Below are positions 1-9,278 of a stretch of 64,000 nt of DNA, piece by piece. The DNA lies in NCBI GenBank assembly GCA_964490975.1, contig CAZBEQ010000002.1, positions 1 to 64,000 of the forward strand, given 5' to 3'. How positions within the stretch are numbered: position 1 is the stretch's first letter; each line of letters starts with the position of its first letter. The notes under the pieces were generated by a model. It ran no database searches and was not told where the DNA came from. It saw only the letters and a program-made list of their open reading frames with translations. This stretch comes from DTU013 sp964490975 (GTDB lineage Bacteria > Bacillota > Clostridia > Acetivibrionales > DTU013). A program made the position numbers and the translations under genes.

Positions 1-91
1 TATGGTGGCTATTTTTTAGTCTGCGTCAGTATTACCCCCGTGTGAACAGTAACACTGTTTCATCCACATTATACCACAGCTTTAAATCTGA

Positions 92-120
92 TTGACATCA
101 ACGCCAAACTATTGTATTAT
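92..120 (+). promoter_or_regulatory. Promoter of the tRNA-Ser gene
   Basis: A perfect -35 box TTGACA (92-97) is followed after exactly 17 bases by TATTAT (115-120), 45 bases upstream of the tRNA. This is a near-consensus housekeeping sigma-A promoter. Bases 1-91 show no gene. Confidence 0.8.
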
Positions 121-165
121 AGTTAAGCGGCACGAAAGTGCCTACATTTTAGAGCATGCGGTCAT

Positions 166-256
166 GGAGAGATGGCTGAGCTGGTCTAAGGCGCACGACT
201 GGAAATCGTGTGAACGTTAACCCGTTCCGAGAGTTCGAATCTCTCTCTCTCCGCCA
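166..256 (+). tRNA. tRNA-Ser (anticodon GGA)
   Basis: The acceptor arms GGAGAGA (166-172) and TCTCTCC pair, the discriminator is G and CCA is encoded (254-256). The anticodon stem CACGA/TCGTG encloses a loop with GGA, which reads UCC/UCU serine codons. A long variable arm of the class II type lies before the T arm, which carries GTTCGAATC. The gene has its own promoter and terminator, so it is a stand-alone unit. No integrase or att duplication was seen beside it. Confidence 0.97.
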
Positions 257-296
257 AAATAGCGACCTTCATGGTTTTGAAGGTCGCTATTTTTAT
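257..296 (+). terminator. Rho-independent terminator of tRNA-Ser
   Basis: A long perfect stem (AATAGCGACCTTC pairing with GAAGGTCGCTATT) is followed by a T-rich tract, directly after the CCA end. Confidence 0.9.
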
Positions 297-573
297 TGCA
301 TAGCTACGACATTAACTAGTTAAACTTCTTACATTCTTCCAGACAATGTATTCTTATTCGCACTATTATTCTAATATCTGTGTTCCAATATATCATTTCT
401 TTAGGTATTTTAGATTACTCGTTAAGAGTTAGTCATTATGTACATAAAGAATGTATGGATTATATTTACTTATTTAATATTGTTTGACAATAGAACAAAT
501 GTTCGATATAATAAATATGAAATTGAATTGCATGGAATTAGTAATGAAATATTTATGCGAAATGGAGGATAGC

Positions 574-720
574 ATGAATAGTAATGAACAAATAGAAATT
601 CCGAAAAAATTTTGGGAGTATTACGATCTGTATAGACGAGGAAGAATGACCGTAGAAGAGTTTTCAAAGGAATCTGGATTAACTCTTTCAGATTTGCTTT
701 TATACTTATCTTCAGTTTGA
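574..720 (+). CDS. Small hypothetical protein upstream of the restriction-modification genes
   Basis: Encodes 48 residues. The start at 574 is chosen because GGAGG lies at 564-568 with 5-base spacing; the frame stays open upstream to 484 but that part is AT-rich and lacks a ribosome site. The acidic/basic helical sequence contains a stretch (RMTVEEFSKESGLTLSDLLL) that resembles a helix-turn-helix as in resolvase or small regulator C-termini. It sits 56 bases before the restriction gene in the same direction. By position it could be a control protein of the R-M system, but it is shorter than classical C proteins and no family is recognised, so this is inference. The fragment could also be the tail of a lost recombinase. 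Confidence 0.5.
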   Translation: MNSNEQIEIPKKFWEYYDLYRRGRMTVEEFSKESGLTLSDLLLYLSSV

Positions 721-776
721 TTTATGTTGACTCGCTATGTTACAATAAATCAGAAAGAGTAAATGGAGTTAAAGCC

Positions 777-1499
777 ATGAATATTGTTGATTATATTGAA
801 AATGACTTGCTAGAAAGATTCGAGTTTTATAATTACAATCACGCATTGGAAATTATCACCCAAGCTTTTCCAAGCGAATGGGGAGAAATTGTTGACTGCC
901 TGAGCAGATTAGATATTACTACAAGCGACTTGAGAGAATCTGGGGGCAATGAGACTAATATTCCTAAGAAATTTGATGATGTGCTTTATCCGTGCGGATG
1001 GCGCGAAATTCGCATTTCAGGTGACTTACAAATTAAATTCTATCCTCGCCAGGCTGAACAGCGTGGACGGTTTGCTGCGGAACCATTTGAGGAACGCGTT
1101 ATAAATAGTTATATTGATGGTCATAATATTGATTTTCTAAAAAACCGTATAGCATTTGACCTTGAATGGAATAGCAAAGATCAGACGTTTGACCGAGATT
1201 TGCTTGCAATGCGTACATATTATGACTGTGATATAGTTAGTGCTGGAATTATTATTACAAGGTCACAAGAGCTTAATGATGTATTTCGAACAGTTTATGA
1301 TTATGATAAGTATGAGCATGAATGGAAGCCTATTATGCGCAAATATGGAGCTAGCACAACCTGGATGGGAAAACTATTGTCCCGCTTAGATTCAAGACGT
1401 AATGGAGGTTGCCCTGTGTTAGCAATAGGTATTAAAAAGAAATGTATTTCAGATTGGAAGGAGGGATATATTGATGAGCACAATCCAAGTAACAGCTAA
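777..1499 (+). CDS. BglII/BstYI-family type II restriction endonuclease
   Basis: 240 residues, similar in size to BglII (223 aa) and BstYI. The start ATG at 777 has GGAG at 765-768; an in-frame TTG at 717 overlaps the previous stop and is less likely. The core (around residues 120-160) contains FDLEWNSKDQTFDRDL followed by a strand ending GIIITRS. This matches the BglII/BamHI-like fold, in which the EWNSKD-type glutamate and nearby acids bind the metal that cleaves DNA. Enzymes of this family usually cut GATC-centred sites such as AGATCT or RGATCY; the specificity here is not readable from sequence. It overlaps the methylase gene by 26 bases, so the two are translationally coupled and form one R-M system. 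Confidence 0.85.
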   Translation: MNIVDYIENDLLERFEFYNYNHALEIITQAFPSEWGEIVDCLSRLDITTSDLRESGGNETNIPKKFDDVLYPCGWREIRISGDLQIKFYPRQAEQRGRFAAEPFEERVINSYIDGHNIDFLKNRIAFDLEWNSKDQTFDRDLLAMRTYYDCDIVSAGIIITRSQELNDVFRTVYDYDKYEHEWKPIMRKYGASTTWMGKLLSRLDSRRNGGCPVLAIGIKKKCISDWKEGYIDEHNPSNS

Positions 1500-2109
1500 T
1501 AACCTATTACAATTTTGCGATGGGCAGAAATTTGCAACAATATATGCTGATCCTCCTTGGAGATTTCAAAATCGTACCGGAAAGGTCGCTCCAGAGAATA
1601 AGAAACTAAACCGCTATGAGACTATGTCATTGGAAGATATAAAAGCGTTGCCTGTTTCACAAGTAGCTGCAGCAAAAAGTCACTTATATTTATGGGTACC
1701 AAATGCACTGTTGCCCGATGGCCTTGAAGTATTACAAGCATGGGGCTTCAAATATAAAGGAAACATCATTTGGGAAAAGGTTCGAAAAGATGGTGATCCT
1801 GATGGACGTGGCGTAGGATTTTATTTTAGGAATGTGACTGAAATTCTACTCTTTGGTATTAGAGGTGAAAATAACCGCACTTTAGCACCAGCACGTTCCC
1901 AAGTAAATCTTATTAGAACGCAAAAGCGTGAACACTCCCGTAAGCCGGATGAGATAGTACCAATCATTGAGCAATGCTCCCCTGGCCCATACATTGAATT
2001 GTTTGCGCGTGGCGATAGAGATGGTTGGGCTATGTGGGGCAATCAGGCTACTGCCGAATATGAACCTACTTGGAATACGTATAAAAATTGTACAAAAAAA
2101 GAAGCATAG
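1474..2109 (+). CDS. MT-A70-family DNA adenine-N6 methyltransferase
   Basis: 211 residues. The catalytic motif DPPW (in IYADPPWRF, near residue 28) is the hallmark of the MT-A70/MunI-like group that transfers a methyl group from S-adenosylmethionine to adenine N6. A C-terminal segment (PYIELFARGDRDGWAMWGNQ) is the conserved AdoMet-pocket region of this family. AAGGAGGG at 1458-1465 serves the ATG at 1474; a TTG one codon earlier is also in frame. The gene overlaps the nuclease gene and presumably protects host DNA from it. BglII itself is paired with an N4-cytosine methylase, so an MT-A70 partner is a less usual combination. Confidence 0.9.
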   Translation: MSTIQVTANNLLQFCDGQKFATIYADPPWRFQNRTGKVAPENKKLNRYETMSLEDIKALPVSQVAAAKSHLYLWVPNALLPDGLEVLQAWGFKYKGNIIWEKVRKDGDPDGRGVGFYFRNVTEILLFGIRGENNRTLAPARSQVNLIRTQKREHSRKPDEIVPIIEQCSPGPYIELFARGDRDGWAMWGNQATAEYEPTWNTYKNCTKKEA

Positions 2110-2665
2110 AGTATAGTGTAAATTGCCAAATAGGGGAACTAAAAGAGCTATGGATAAGCTTTCATTAGAATTCATAGCTCTTCAGAATTATTCTAGCAGT
2201 TATATTTATATTTTTTGTGGATGCTAAGATCAGTTCTTGATTTAGTGCAACTTAATTAATACATAGTAATTCACATAACTCTTTCGCTAAACTGGCCATA
2301 CTAATTACCAAACTTTCACATATCTTGTTTTAGAAATATCCGAGTACAGTAATTCTGCTGGAGTAGCGAAAATTATAATTAACATAACACTCTTAAAAGA
2401 ACAACTTCCTGCTTTATTACATTGCAAATACTATGTGGTGGTATTTACAGTTTCATTATGTGCATGATAAGTTGTAGGTATTGTTCATTATGATGACCCC
2501 CTTTTGATATTTTGTATCAGTTAGAAGACCGTAGCAAATTTATATCAAAAGGAGTCTTTATTACATTCTTATAGATGAAAGCTTAACTTAATCCCACGAC
2601 TATTGCGTGGTTACAAATAAAATTAGTAGCTTCATAACAGAAGCCATAGGTTCTGTTACCAAAAT
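2110..2665. other. AT-rich convergent intergenic region with an 11-bp inverted repeat
   Basis: No ORF with a ribosome site was found in these 556 bases. An exact 11-bp inverted repeat (2500-2510 CCTTTTGATAT and 2542-2552) encloses 31 bases, and a small hairpin (CCACG/CGTGG) lies near 2596-2612. These could be relics of a mobile element or a terminator between two convergent transcripts. No transposase remnant is recognisable. Confidence 0.4.
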
Positions 2666-4789
2666 CTACCTTTTAATTACTATACTACTCCCCAGATCTG
2701 TGATTTTATATGTAACAGGAGATCTACTTCTATCTTTTGTAAGGTAATAGTAATCTTCATCTAACTTTTTTGTAAGCCATCCGATTTTAGGTAATGTCAA
2801 ATCTAATTCCTGTGCCATTTCAGTTGCAGTCACTTGCCCACCTTTTAAGACTAACAGTTGCATAAATCTATACTGTTCTGCTTCAAGGAGGTTATTCTTT
2901 TGCTGGATTGCATCAATCTCAGCTTTGTATTCATCTTTATATTTGGAACGAACCTCAATACAACGAGGTGACATACATTCTAAACAGTTCATACTGTGAT
3001 GCATTAATACTGGTAACTCAGTAACACTATATTCGTGACCACACCTTGCACAAATGATAGTTTTTGTTTCTTCAAGAAATTTGGTGATCTCAGGGTTATA
3101 ATTAAACGGGGATTCAATAAAATATGTTCTATAATCATTCCCTTCAGGTTTCCCCCAACGAATATTTTCATTTAAACATAGCCCATAATTTAGCGCATAT
3201 ACGGATACTTTTTTTCCTGCTTTATTGGACATTTCATTATATTTGCTCAGAAAAAAATTAAGCTCTAAAGTAGAAATGATATCTTCATATTCCTTAGAAA
3301 TATGAAAATGGCTACAGTATGGATTAGTTCTGTCTTTATTAAAAATTACAGCTTCGTATTTCTTTGTGCGAATATCACTTTTTATTTCCTTAGAACGGTT
3401 TATTAACTTTCTCAATAACTCTTCATGTTCAAAACGCTTGATTCTATCTCCATATGCCATTTGAACAGCTCTACTTTCATCGAAAAAAGGTTCGATGCGA
3501 TCTAAATAAAAACGTTTTGCAGCATCCTGCAAATTAAGTATTGTAATGCGTTTAAACTGATTTAATGATATATCTTTAGCATAATCTAATATCAAACCGA
3601 TATGACGGATAACATTAAGAGTCATTTGAAATATTACTCTGCAATAGTCATCTATACTATTTTTACTTGTATCAAAGTAAAAATCAAATGAATGACCTGT
3701 ATATATTTCTAATCTTTTTTGTATAATCCTTCTAGTATAATTAATTGCCGTATACTCCATATCATCTCTTTTATCAGATAAATATAGCTGGTAATAGTCA
3801 AGATACCTAATATCAATTTTTTGTGAGTCGAGTTCGCCAAGTTCTACTCTTCCTGGATAAGCCGATATTTTTAGTTTAATAAAATTATCAGACGTATTAT
3901 TTAAAGGGTTAACAATAAGGTTACAAAATGTTTTAAGTGCCGATTGATCAATTTCTGAATAATCATCAAGTATAAGAAATAATCTCTTATAATTCATTTC
4001 TATAAGAACTTTTCTTATCTGATCAATAATTGAAGAAATTTCAAAGATTCTTGCAAATATTCGAGTATAGTTTGTCTCATCTGAAATTGTATTCTGTGTT
4101 TGGTTTTCAGATAAAATACTTGGATTAATTGATATAGAAGGAATCCCTGCAGTGAACGATGCAGCTCCTTGCAATGAATAATTTGTAGCTTTATTTTGTT
4201 TAGTAGAGCTTGATTTTTTTAATCCTATTTCATGCAATGTCTCTAATTCAATTGTTTCAAGATGTGAGTTATTAGTAATTCTTCCTTTTATCTCATTCAA
4301 TTTATCTATGGCGCTCTCAGCTTTTGTCGAAAATCCTAACTTTGATTTAATTCTTTCCCAAGTTGAATCGTGTATTTTGCCGATTTCAGATATAAGCTCA
4401 GTAATGAAATCCATAATGAATTTCCTTTGCAATGAATAACTCTCAATACGTTGAGGATCACTATCACTTAAATATGAGATAGTTGCATAGTTCATTTTTG
4501 CTTTATCAAAACAGCTTTTGACATCAATATAGCAAGTTAAAACTTCATGGCTTGCCCGTAATTCGTTCTGCATTCTCATGAAAATTGTCGATTTACCTGT
4601 GCCCTTCCTTCCAATTAATACAGTTGTATTATCCTTAAGGCATATATTTAAAATGCCATTGTTTTCAAAAGGATCAACGTAAAGTTGATTTAATAAATCT
4701 CTATTTTGATCATCTACTAATTCATAACGGCAATATTGCCTCAAAGATTCTACCGCTTTATCAAATTTGCTAATATCAATAGTATCCAT
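2666..4789 (-). CDS. Uncharacterised P-loop ATPase with C-terminal zinc finger and winged helix
   Basis: 707 residues, low-GC like the neighbouring R-M genes. Walker A is GRKGTGKST at residues 60-68 and a Walker B-like strand RLFLILDDYSEID lies near 269-281, as in STAND/AAA-type ATPases. The middle (300-560) is helical with no recognised domain. A zinc-binding site is evident from CARC (580-583) and CLEC (602-605), with a His pair at 597-598. The last 70 residues (about 637-707) read as a winged helix (LKGGQVTATEMAQELDL, then a wing). No signal peptide or membrane segment was seen. The product probably couples ATP binding to DNA or nucleic-acid recognition. Its position beside an R-M system suggests a defence role, which is inference; the exact family is not recognised. 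Confidence 0.75.
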   Translation of the reverse strand: MDTIDISKFDKAVESLRQYCRYELVDDQNRDLLNQLYVDPFENNGILNICLKDNTTVLIGRKGTGKSTIFMRMQNELRASHEVLTCYIDVKSCFDKAKMNYATISYLSDSDPQRIESYSLQRKFIMDFITELISEIGKIHDSTWERIKSKLGFSTKAESAIDKLNEIKGRITNNSHLETIELETLHEIGLKKSSSTKQNKATNYSLQGAASFTAGIPSISINPSILSENQTQNTISDETNYTRIFARIFEISSIIDQIRKVLIEMNYKRLFLILDDYSEIDQSALKTFCNLIVNPLNNTSDNFIKLKISAYPGRVELGELDSQKIDIRYLDYYQLYLSDKRDDMEYTAINYTRRIIQKRLEIYTGHSFDFYFDTSKNSIDDYCRVIFQMTLNVIRHIGLILDYAKDISLNQFKRITILNLQDAAKRFYLDRIEPFFDESRAVQMAYGDRIKRFEHEELLRKLINRSKEIKSDIRTKKYEAVIFNKDRTNPYCSHFHISKEYEDIISTLELNFFLSKYNEMSNKAGKKVSVYALNYGLCLNENIRWGKPEGNDYRTYFIESPFNYNPEITKFLEETKTIICARCGHEYSVTELPVLMHHSMNCLECMSPRCIEVRSKYKDEYKAEIDAIQQKNNLLEAEQYRFMQLLVLKGGQVTATEMAQELDLTLPKIGWLTKKLDEDYYYLTKDRSRSPVTYKITDLGSSIVIKR

Positions 4790-5146
4790 TTTGTTACCTC
4801 CACCACTAAAAATTACATTCAGTAAAATTATATATCAATTAACAAAGATTGTTAATAAAAAATTGTAGATAAATACATGATTTTGTCTTTTACATGTATA
4901 AAAATAATTCACTTGGATTTAACCAACGAATAGTCTTTATCAATCCTTATTGTAGTTTCTCTCATGCTATCATTTTAAATGATAACTCAACGATCTTCGG
5001 ACTAGTCAAATGACAATCTTCTCTCTTTTCTCTATGTCATATTATGTTGAAAAGTAGCACTAATTGTAATATTATAGTTGTAGTGGCTGCAGGCATAATT
5101 GCTGCATATATTTAGAATGGCACATTATATATGAGGAGATGATATT
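4790..5146. other. Divergent intergenic region
   Basis: 357 AT-rich bases between two divergently transcribed genes, so it should hold promoters for both. A TATTATAGT box near 5070 could be a -10 element for the rightward gene. Nothing else was recognised. Confidence 0.4.
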
Positions 5147-6197
5147 TTGAAGCGTTCAGTCCGCTTACTGACTTTGATAATGGTCATTCTTGCATGCTTT
5201 ACTCTGGTCTGTTTTGCCGCCCCTTCTGCTGCCATACTACCAAAAACACTTACGATTCACTTCATTGATGTTGGCCAGGCCGACAGTATATTGATACAAA
5301 CACCTGCGGGTAAAACAATGCTTATCGATGCGGGCAACCGCGATGACAGCGAGGCAATAAAGGATTATATTGATAAGCTTAAGATAAAGAACATTGATGT
5401 ACTTGTTGCCACACATCCCCATGAGGATCATATCGGCGGCATGGAGGCAATACTCAAGGCGTATACGATCGGCAAGATATATATGCCCAAAGCAACGGCC
5501 ACCACCAAGGTATATAAGAATTTACTGACGGCGATAAAAATAAAAAAATGAAGGTGACTGCCGCTGTCCCGGGAGCTCTGGAGCTTGATCCTGATCTTAA
5601 GATAAATATTCTGGCGCCTAATTCAAAAGAATACGAGGAACTGAATGATTACTCTGTTGTGTTAAAAATCACATACTTAAAAACGTCCTTCCTGCTTACC
5701 GGTGATGCAGAAAAAGTATCTGAGGAAGAAATGATAAAAAACAAGTATGATCTCAAGGCCGACGTATTGAAGGTCGGTCATCATGGCAGCAAGTCATCTA
5801 CATCTAAGGAATTTCTGAATACTGTTGCACCAAAATACGCAGTTATTAGTGTCGGCAAAGATAACGATTATGGTCTCCCAAATGGTGCTACCATTGAGAG
5901 GTTGGCGACTGCAAAGATAACAACATACAGAACGGATGTAGATGGTACAATAGTAGTAAAAAGTGACGGTAAAACAGTGACATTTGATAAAAAGCCAGCG
6001 GATGCCAAAACCGAAGCTATAAATGAGCAGCCTAAGGCAGCTAATGAGAAAATAGTTTATTATACAAGTGGCGGTAAGTCTTATCATTACAGTAAGGATT
6101 GCCCGACTTTGAGCAGAAGCAAAAAATTTTGGAAGGTAAATTGTCCGATGTTATCAAATTAGGCAAATCAGATCCTTGCGATAAATGCGTGAAATGA
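5147..6197 (+). pseudogene. Frameshifted secreted ComEC/Rec2-like metallo-beta-lactamase-fold hydrolase
   Basis: The first part (TTG at 5147 with GAGGAG upstream) has a signal peptide, the sequence FIDVGQADSILIQT and the metal motif THPHEDHIGG typical of the ComEC C-terminal hydrolase. It stops at 5551. The second part, in another frame from about 5545, continues seamlessly with LLTGDAE and VGHHGSKSSTS. Near 6120 the frame must change again: the alternate frame carries a cysteine pair (DPCDKC) and ends at 6197, whereas the open frame stops at 6162. Both breaks fall in A-rich homopolymers (near 5540 and 6121). The product would be about 345 aa. The even conservation of all parts suggests either recent mutation or assembly errors. 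DUF3006 follows 10 bases later, a common neighbour of this family. Confidence 0.8.
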
Positions 6198-6206
6198 GGT
6201 AGAAAC

Positions 6207-6419
6207 ATGCGATATACGATTGACAGGTTCGAGGGCGAATATGCTGTATGTGAGAATGAAACGGGTGAAATGATAAACATTCCGACAGAGCAGCTCCCCG
6301 AAAAGGCTAAAGAGGGCGATATAATAATTGAATCCAATGGAATCTATACCATTGATCATGACTCAAGCAATAAGGCAAAGGCAGAGATTGAGAAACTAAT
6401 GGATGACGTTTTCGAATAA
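6207..6419 (+). CDS. DUF3006 domain protein
   Basis: 70 residues starting at 6207 with GAGG at 6196-6199, overlapping the restored end of the hydrolase gene. The sequence begins RYTIDRFEGEYAVCENE and is acidic throughout, which matches DUF3006, a short beta-rich domain of unknown function. In Firmicutes it is frequently encoded just after secreted ComEC-like hydrolases, and the pair appears co-transcribed here. The function is unknown. Confidence 0.85.
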   Translation: MRYTIDRFEGEYAVCENETGEMINIPTEQLPEKAKEGDIIIESNGIYTIDHDSSNKAKAEIEKLMDDVFE

Positions 6420-6476
6420 GCTGCCTGTGCCTTTCATTAGTCGCCTCTTATGAACTGCTCTGGTATATAACTTTTG

Positions 6477-7271
6477 CTAAACGTTCAGGTCGCGCCCCCG
6501 GTAACAAAAATAGGTTGACGCCGCGAGAAAACCGGACAACAGGATCGTAAGCAGTACAACGACGGCATCCAGCCCATTTCCCTCAACTATTCTTACATTG
6601 TTAAAGTACTTAAATGGAGAAATAATATTTAGAAAATCCAATTTTCCCGAAAAGTCAGTGATCTTGGAGATAATGAACGCCACCAGCAGGATCACAGACG
6701 AAAGTGAGCCGGAGGCTTTTGAATTGCGGATACATGCGGCTGTTGCGGCACCGGCCGTCAGGAAAATCAGTTGCACGAAGAACATGCTCGCATGAAACCC
6801 AATAATTTCACCGGTTATATCATCGCCCTTATTGTATGCGGAAACCATCGCAACACAAGATGCAAATATAACGACATTCAGGATAACTACATTGACGAAT
6901 GCAGCAAGCAGTTTCGAAGTAAGAATGGCTGTACGCGAAACAGGCTTTGTAATGAGAAATTCCGTAGTCTTGTCACGCTCCTCCTTCGCAATGATGCCCG
7001 AGCCCAGTAATACCGCGTGGATGGCAACAACAAGTTCGATGTAGACAAACAGCAGTACGAAATAGCCGCTCATTTTAGTCACGTCAAACGGTCCAAAGCC
7101 GAGTAATGCTTTGACCGACTGCGGCAAATCGTTAAATACCTGATTTCCTTCCCCCCCGTTGGAGTACGCCGTATATTTCCCCATCCCGCTGGCAACCAGC
7201 AGAAACATGCAGATACACCATATAATCAACGCCTTGCGGTTTGCTTTCAATTCTCTCAGAAATATATTCAT
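6477..7271 (-). CDS. ABC-2 type transporter permease
   Basis: 264 residues with about six hydrophobic segments and an N-terminus (MNIFLRELKANRKALIIW) typical of ABC-2 permeases. The segment ERDKTTEFLITKPVSR is the conserved cytoplasmic motif of this group (ERxxxTxxFLxxKPVSR). The start at 7271 has an AGGAGG site. It is the last gene of a three-gene leftward operon with a second, related permease (7288-8091, 16 bases upstream) and an ATPase. The two permeases probably form a heterodimeric exporter; the substrate is unknown, though such systems often export antimicrobials or lipids. Confidence 0.88.
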   Translation of the reverse strand: MNIFLRELKANRKALIIWCICMFLLVASGMGKYTAYSNGGEGNQVFNDLPQSVKALLGFGPFDVTKMSGYFVLLFVYIELVVAIHAVLLGSGIIAKEERDKTTEFLITKPVSRTAILTSKLLAAFVNVVILNVVIFASCVAMVSAYNKGDDITGEIIGFHASMFFVQLIFLTAGAATAACIRNSKASGSLSSVILLVAFIISKITDFSGKLDFLNIISPFKYFNNVRIVEGNGLDAVVVLLTILLSGFLAASTYFCYRGRDLNV

Positions 7272-7287
7272 CGTCCTACCTCCTAAT

Positions 7288-8091
7288 TCAGCTGACGCCG
7301 TGTATGTCCTTCTTCCCGTAAATAAGGTAAGTGATTGTCACTGCAACGAGTATGACAGCAGCGCCGGTTATTACGTAGGGAGCCTCGAAGCCCGAATGTT
7401 TCAGGATATTTGTCACATCAAAGTATTTGAAAGGGGACAGATAACGGGCAAAATCCTCCTCGTCCGTAACCAGAAGCGCTCCGACCATGTAGAACCCGAA
7501 AACAGCTCCAAGAGAGATCGGCAGGACCGTCCTCAGCTTATTGAAAAACACAGAGACAGCAATGCCGATAGCCAGAAAGATGAGCTGCAGTAAAAACAGT
7601 GAAAGGTTGATCAGCAGAAACAGCTTGATATCAAAGTCCTCGAGCCTTACGCCGTACGCGAGCAAAAACGAAACCAGACAGTAAGCCACATTGGTTGACA
7701 ACAGTATCGTAAAGCTTGCCAGCAGCTTTGCGCTGACAATGGACTGCCGGGATACAGGCTTGACCAGGAGAAAGTCCGCCGTACGCTCCCTCACTTCTCT
7801 GGAAAGCAACGACAGCCCGAGGTTCATGGCCTGTATGGCGCCAAAGAGCGTAATAAATGAGAAAATCATCGAATAGAAGCCCAGGATCGTTGTAATATTA
7901 TCAAGCGAGATCCCCAACATCGCCCTTATTGGTGCAGGATAAGCGCCCAGCAGTTTTTTGAATTGCTCCGCATCCTTCGCTATGCTGGGGAAAAAACCAA
8001 AATACATTGCTGCAAGCCCAATTAGTGTACATGTCCAAATGATTGCCGATTTCCTGTTGGATTTGAGCTCATGCACAAACATGTCCATCAT
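7288..8091 (-). CDS. ABC-2 type transporter permease
   Basis: 267 residues, paralogous to the next gene: it shares the N-terminal pattern (MFVHELKSNRKSAIIW) and the motif ERTADFLLVKPVSR, with about six membrane segments. It starts 4 bases after the ATPase stop, with GGGGAG overlapping that stop, so it is translationally coupled. It is the partner permease of the exporter. Several in-frame ATG codons lie close together (8091, 8088 and 8082), so the exact start is uncertain by three residues. Confidence 0.88.
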   Translation of the reverse strand: MMDMFVHELKSNRKSAIIWTCTLIGLAAMYFGFFPSIAKDAEQFKKLLGAYPAPIRAMLGISLDNITTILGFYSMIFSFITLFGAIQAMNLGLSLLSREVRERTADFLLVKPVSRQSIVSAKLLASFTILLSTNVAYCLVSFLLAYGVRLEDFDIKLFLLINLSLFLLQLIFLAIGIAVSVFFNKLRTVLPISLGAVFGFYMVGALLVTDEEDFARYLSPFKYFDVTNILKHSGFEAPYVITGAAVILVAVTITYLIYGKKDIHGVS

Positions 8092-8095
8092 GCCT

Positions 8096-8977
8096 TTACT
8101 CCCCCTTTGCGTAATAATGGAGGAATATTTCCTCGAGATCGGGTTCTTCTATGGATATATTCCGGATATCCATAGCGGCGATTTTTTTCATGATCGGATT
8201 AATATTGCCCTTGAAGATAAAATCAGCTTCATTGCCTTTCACTTCAAGCTTGCTGACTCCTTTACCCCTGAAATAGTCCGCATCTATGGCAGCTGCCGCC
8301 CGTATGCTGAATTTCTTGTAGCTGTTTTCCTGGAGCTCGCTTAGCTTCTCTTGCTTGATGATCCTGCCCTCCTTGATGAAGGCGACCCGGCTGCAAAGAC
8401 GCTGGACCTCGCCGAGGATGTGGGAGGAGAAAAAGACGGTTACGCCTTTTTTGTTCTCCTGCTCGATCAACTCAAAGAACTTTTGCTGCATCAGCGGATC
8501 CAGACCGCTTGTCGGCTCGTCGAGAATGATCAGCTTCGGATCGTGGAGCAGCCCCTGAACGATACCGACTTTCTTTTTGTTTCCAAAGGACAGGTCGTCG
8601 ATCTTCTTTTTCAGGTTGAGGTCCATGATTTCAGCCAATTCGGAAATACGTTTCGTACAGTCCTTTTTATAGAAGCTTGCCGAATATTTGAGCAGGTCGA
8701 TGACCCGCATATTGTCATAATAAAATACCTCAGAAGGCAGATAACCGATTTCCTCTTTAGCTTCAGGATTCAGGGCACAACTCTTTCCGAAGACGGTCGC
8801 ACTGCCGCTTGTTGGTGAAATAAGCCCCAGGAGTGTACGGATCGTAGTCGACTTTCCCGCCCCGTTCGGCCCGATGAACCCAAAAACTTCACCTTCCTCC
8901 ACCGCAAGGTTCACATCGATGATCCCCCGCGCCTTCCCATAGCTTTTTGTAAGATCCTTCGTTTCAATCACGTTCAT
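8096..8977 (-). CDS. ABC transporter ATP-binding protein
   Basis: 293 residues. Walker A is GPNGAGKST, the signature is LSFGNKKK (a variant of LSGGQ), Walker B is LIILDEPTSGLD and the switch His follows in FFSSH. The C-terminal 80 residues form the accessory domain usual in DrrA/CcmA-type exporters. The start ATG at 8977 is chosen because AAGGGG lies 6 bases before it; an in-frame upstream codon at 9001 lacks a site. It is the first gene of the operon and drives the two permeases that follow. Confidence 0.9.
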   Translation of the reverse strand: MNVIETKDLTKSYGKARGIIDVNLAVEEGEVFGFIGPNGAGKSTTIRTLLGLISPTSGSATVFGKSCALNPEAKEEIGYLPSEVFYYDNMRVIDLLKYSASFYKKDCTKRISELAEIMDLNLKKKIDDLSFGNKKKVGIVQGLLHDPKLIILDEPTSGLDPLMQQKFFELIEQENKKGVTVFFSSHILGEVQRLCSRVAFIKEGRIIKQEKLSELQENSYKKFSIRAAAAIDADYFRGKGVSKLEVKGNEADFIFKGNINPIMKKIAAMDIRNISIEEPDLEEIFLHYYAKGE

Positions 8978-9278
8978 GGCTGCACCCCTTCCTGCCAACA
9001 CTATTGCATACTTATTTCAAGATTATTGTATGATTTCCGCTTCATGCTGCGGATGCTCTGTAGTTTATCAGCCCAATTGCGTTACAGGTAAAATATAACG
9101 TATTCGCATTTGATTAACATATTCTACATTTGTTTTATTTTCCCTCCATCACTATTCCCCTTCGTTATGTTTTCCGTGACTATAGTTTTATACCCCAACA
9201 CCATCTTTATAAAACATTGTTATGTTGTATTGAGAAGGAGCGTATCCTTTTATTTTATGACATACTTGTATTAACTTA
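8978..9278. other. Intergenic region upstream of the ABC operon
   Basis: About 300 AT-rich bases that should contain the promoter of the leftward ABC operon. No ORF, RNA or clear repeat was recognised. Confidence 0.35.

Noticed and set aside
166..2109. Integrated island at tRNA-Ser
   Set aside because: No integrase and no duplicated tRNA 3' end were found near the R-M genes.
2491..2612. Insertion sequence remnant
   Set aside because: There is an 11-bp inverted repeat but no transposase fragment or target duplication, so it is listed only as an intergenic feature.
8351..8818. 155-residue plus-strand ORF inside the ABC ATPase gene
   Set aside because: It lies antisense to a clear ATPase with all motifs and has no ribosome site or known domain.
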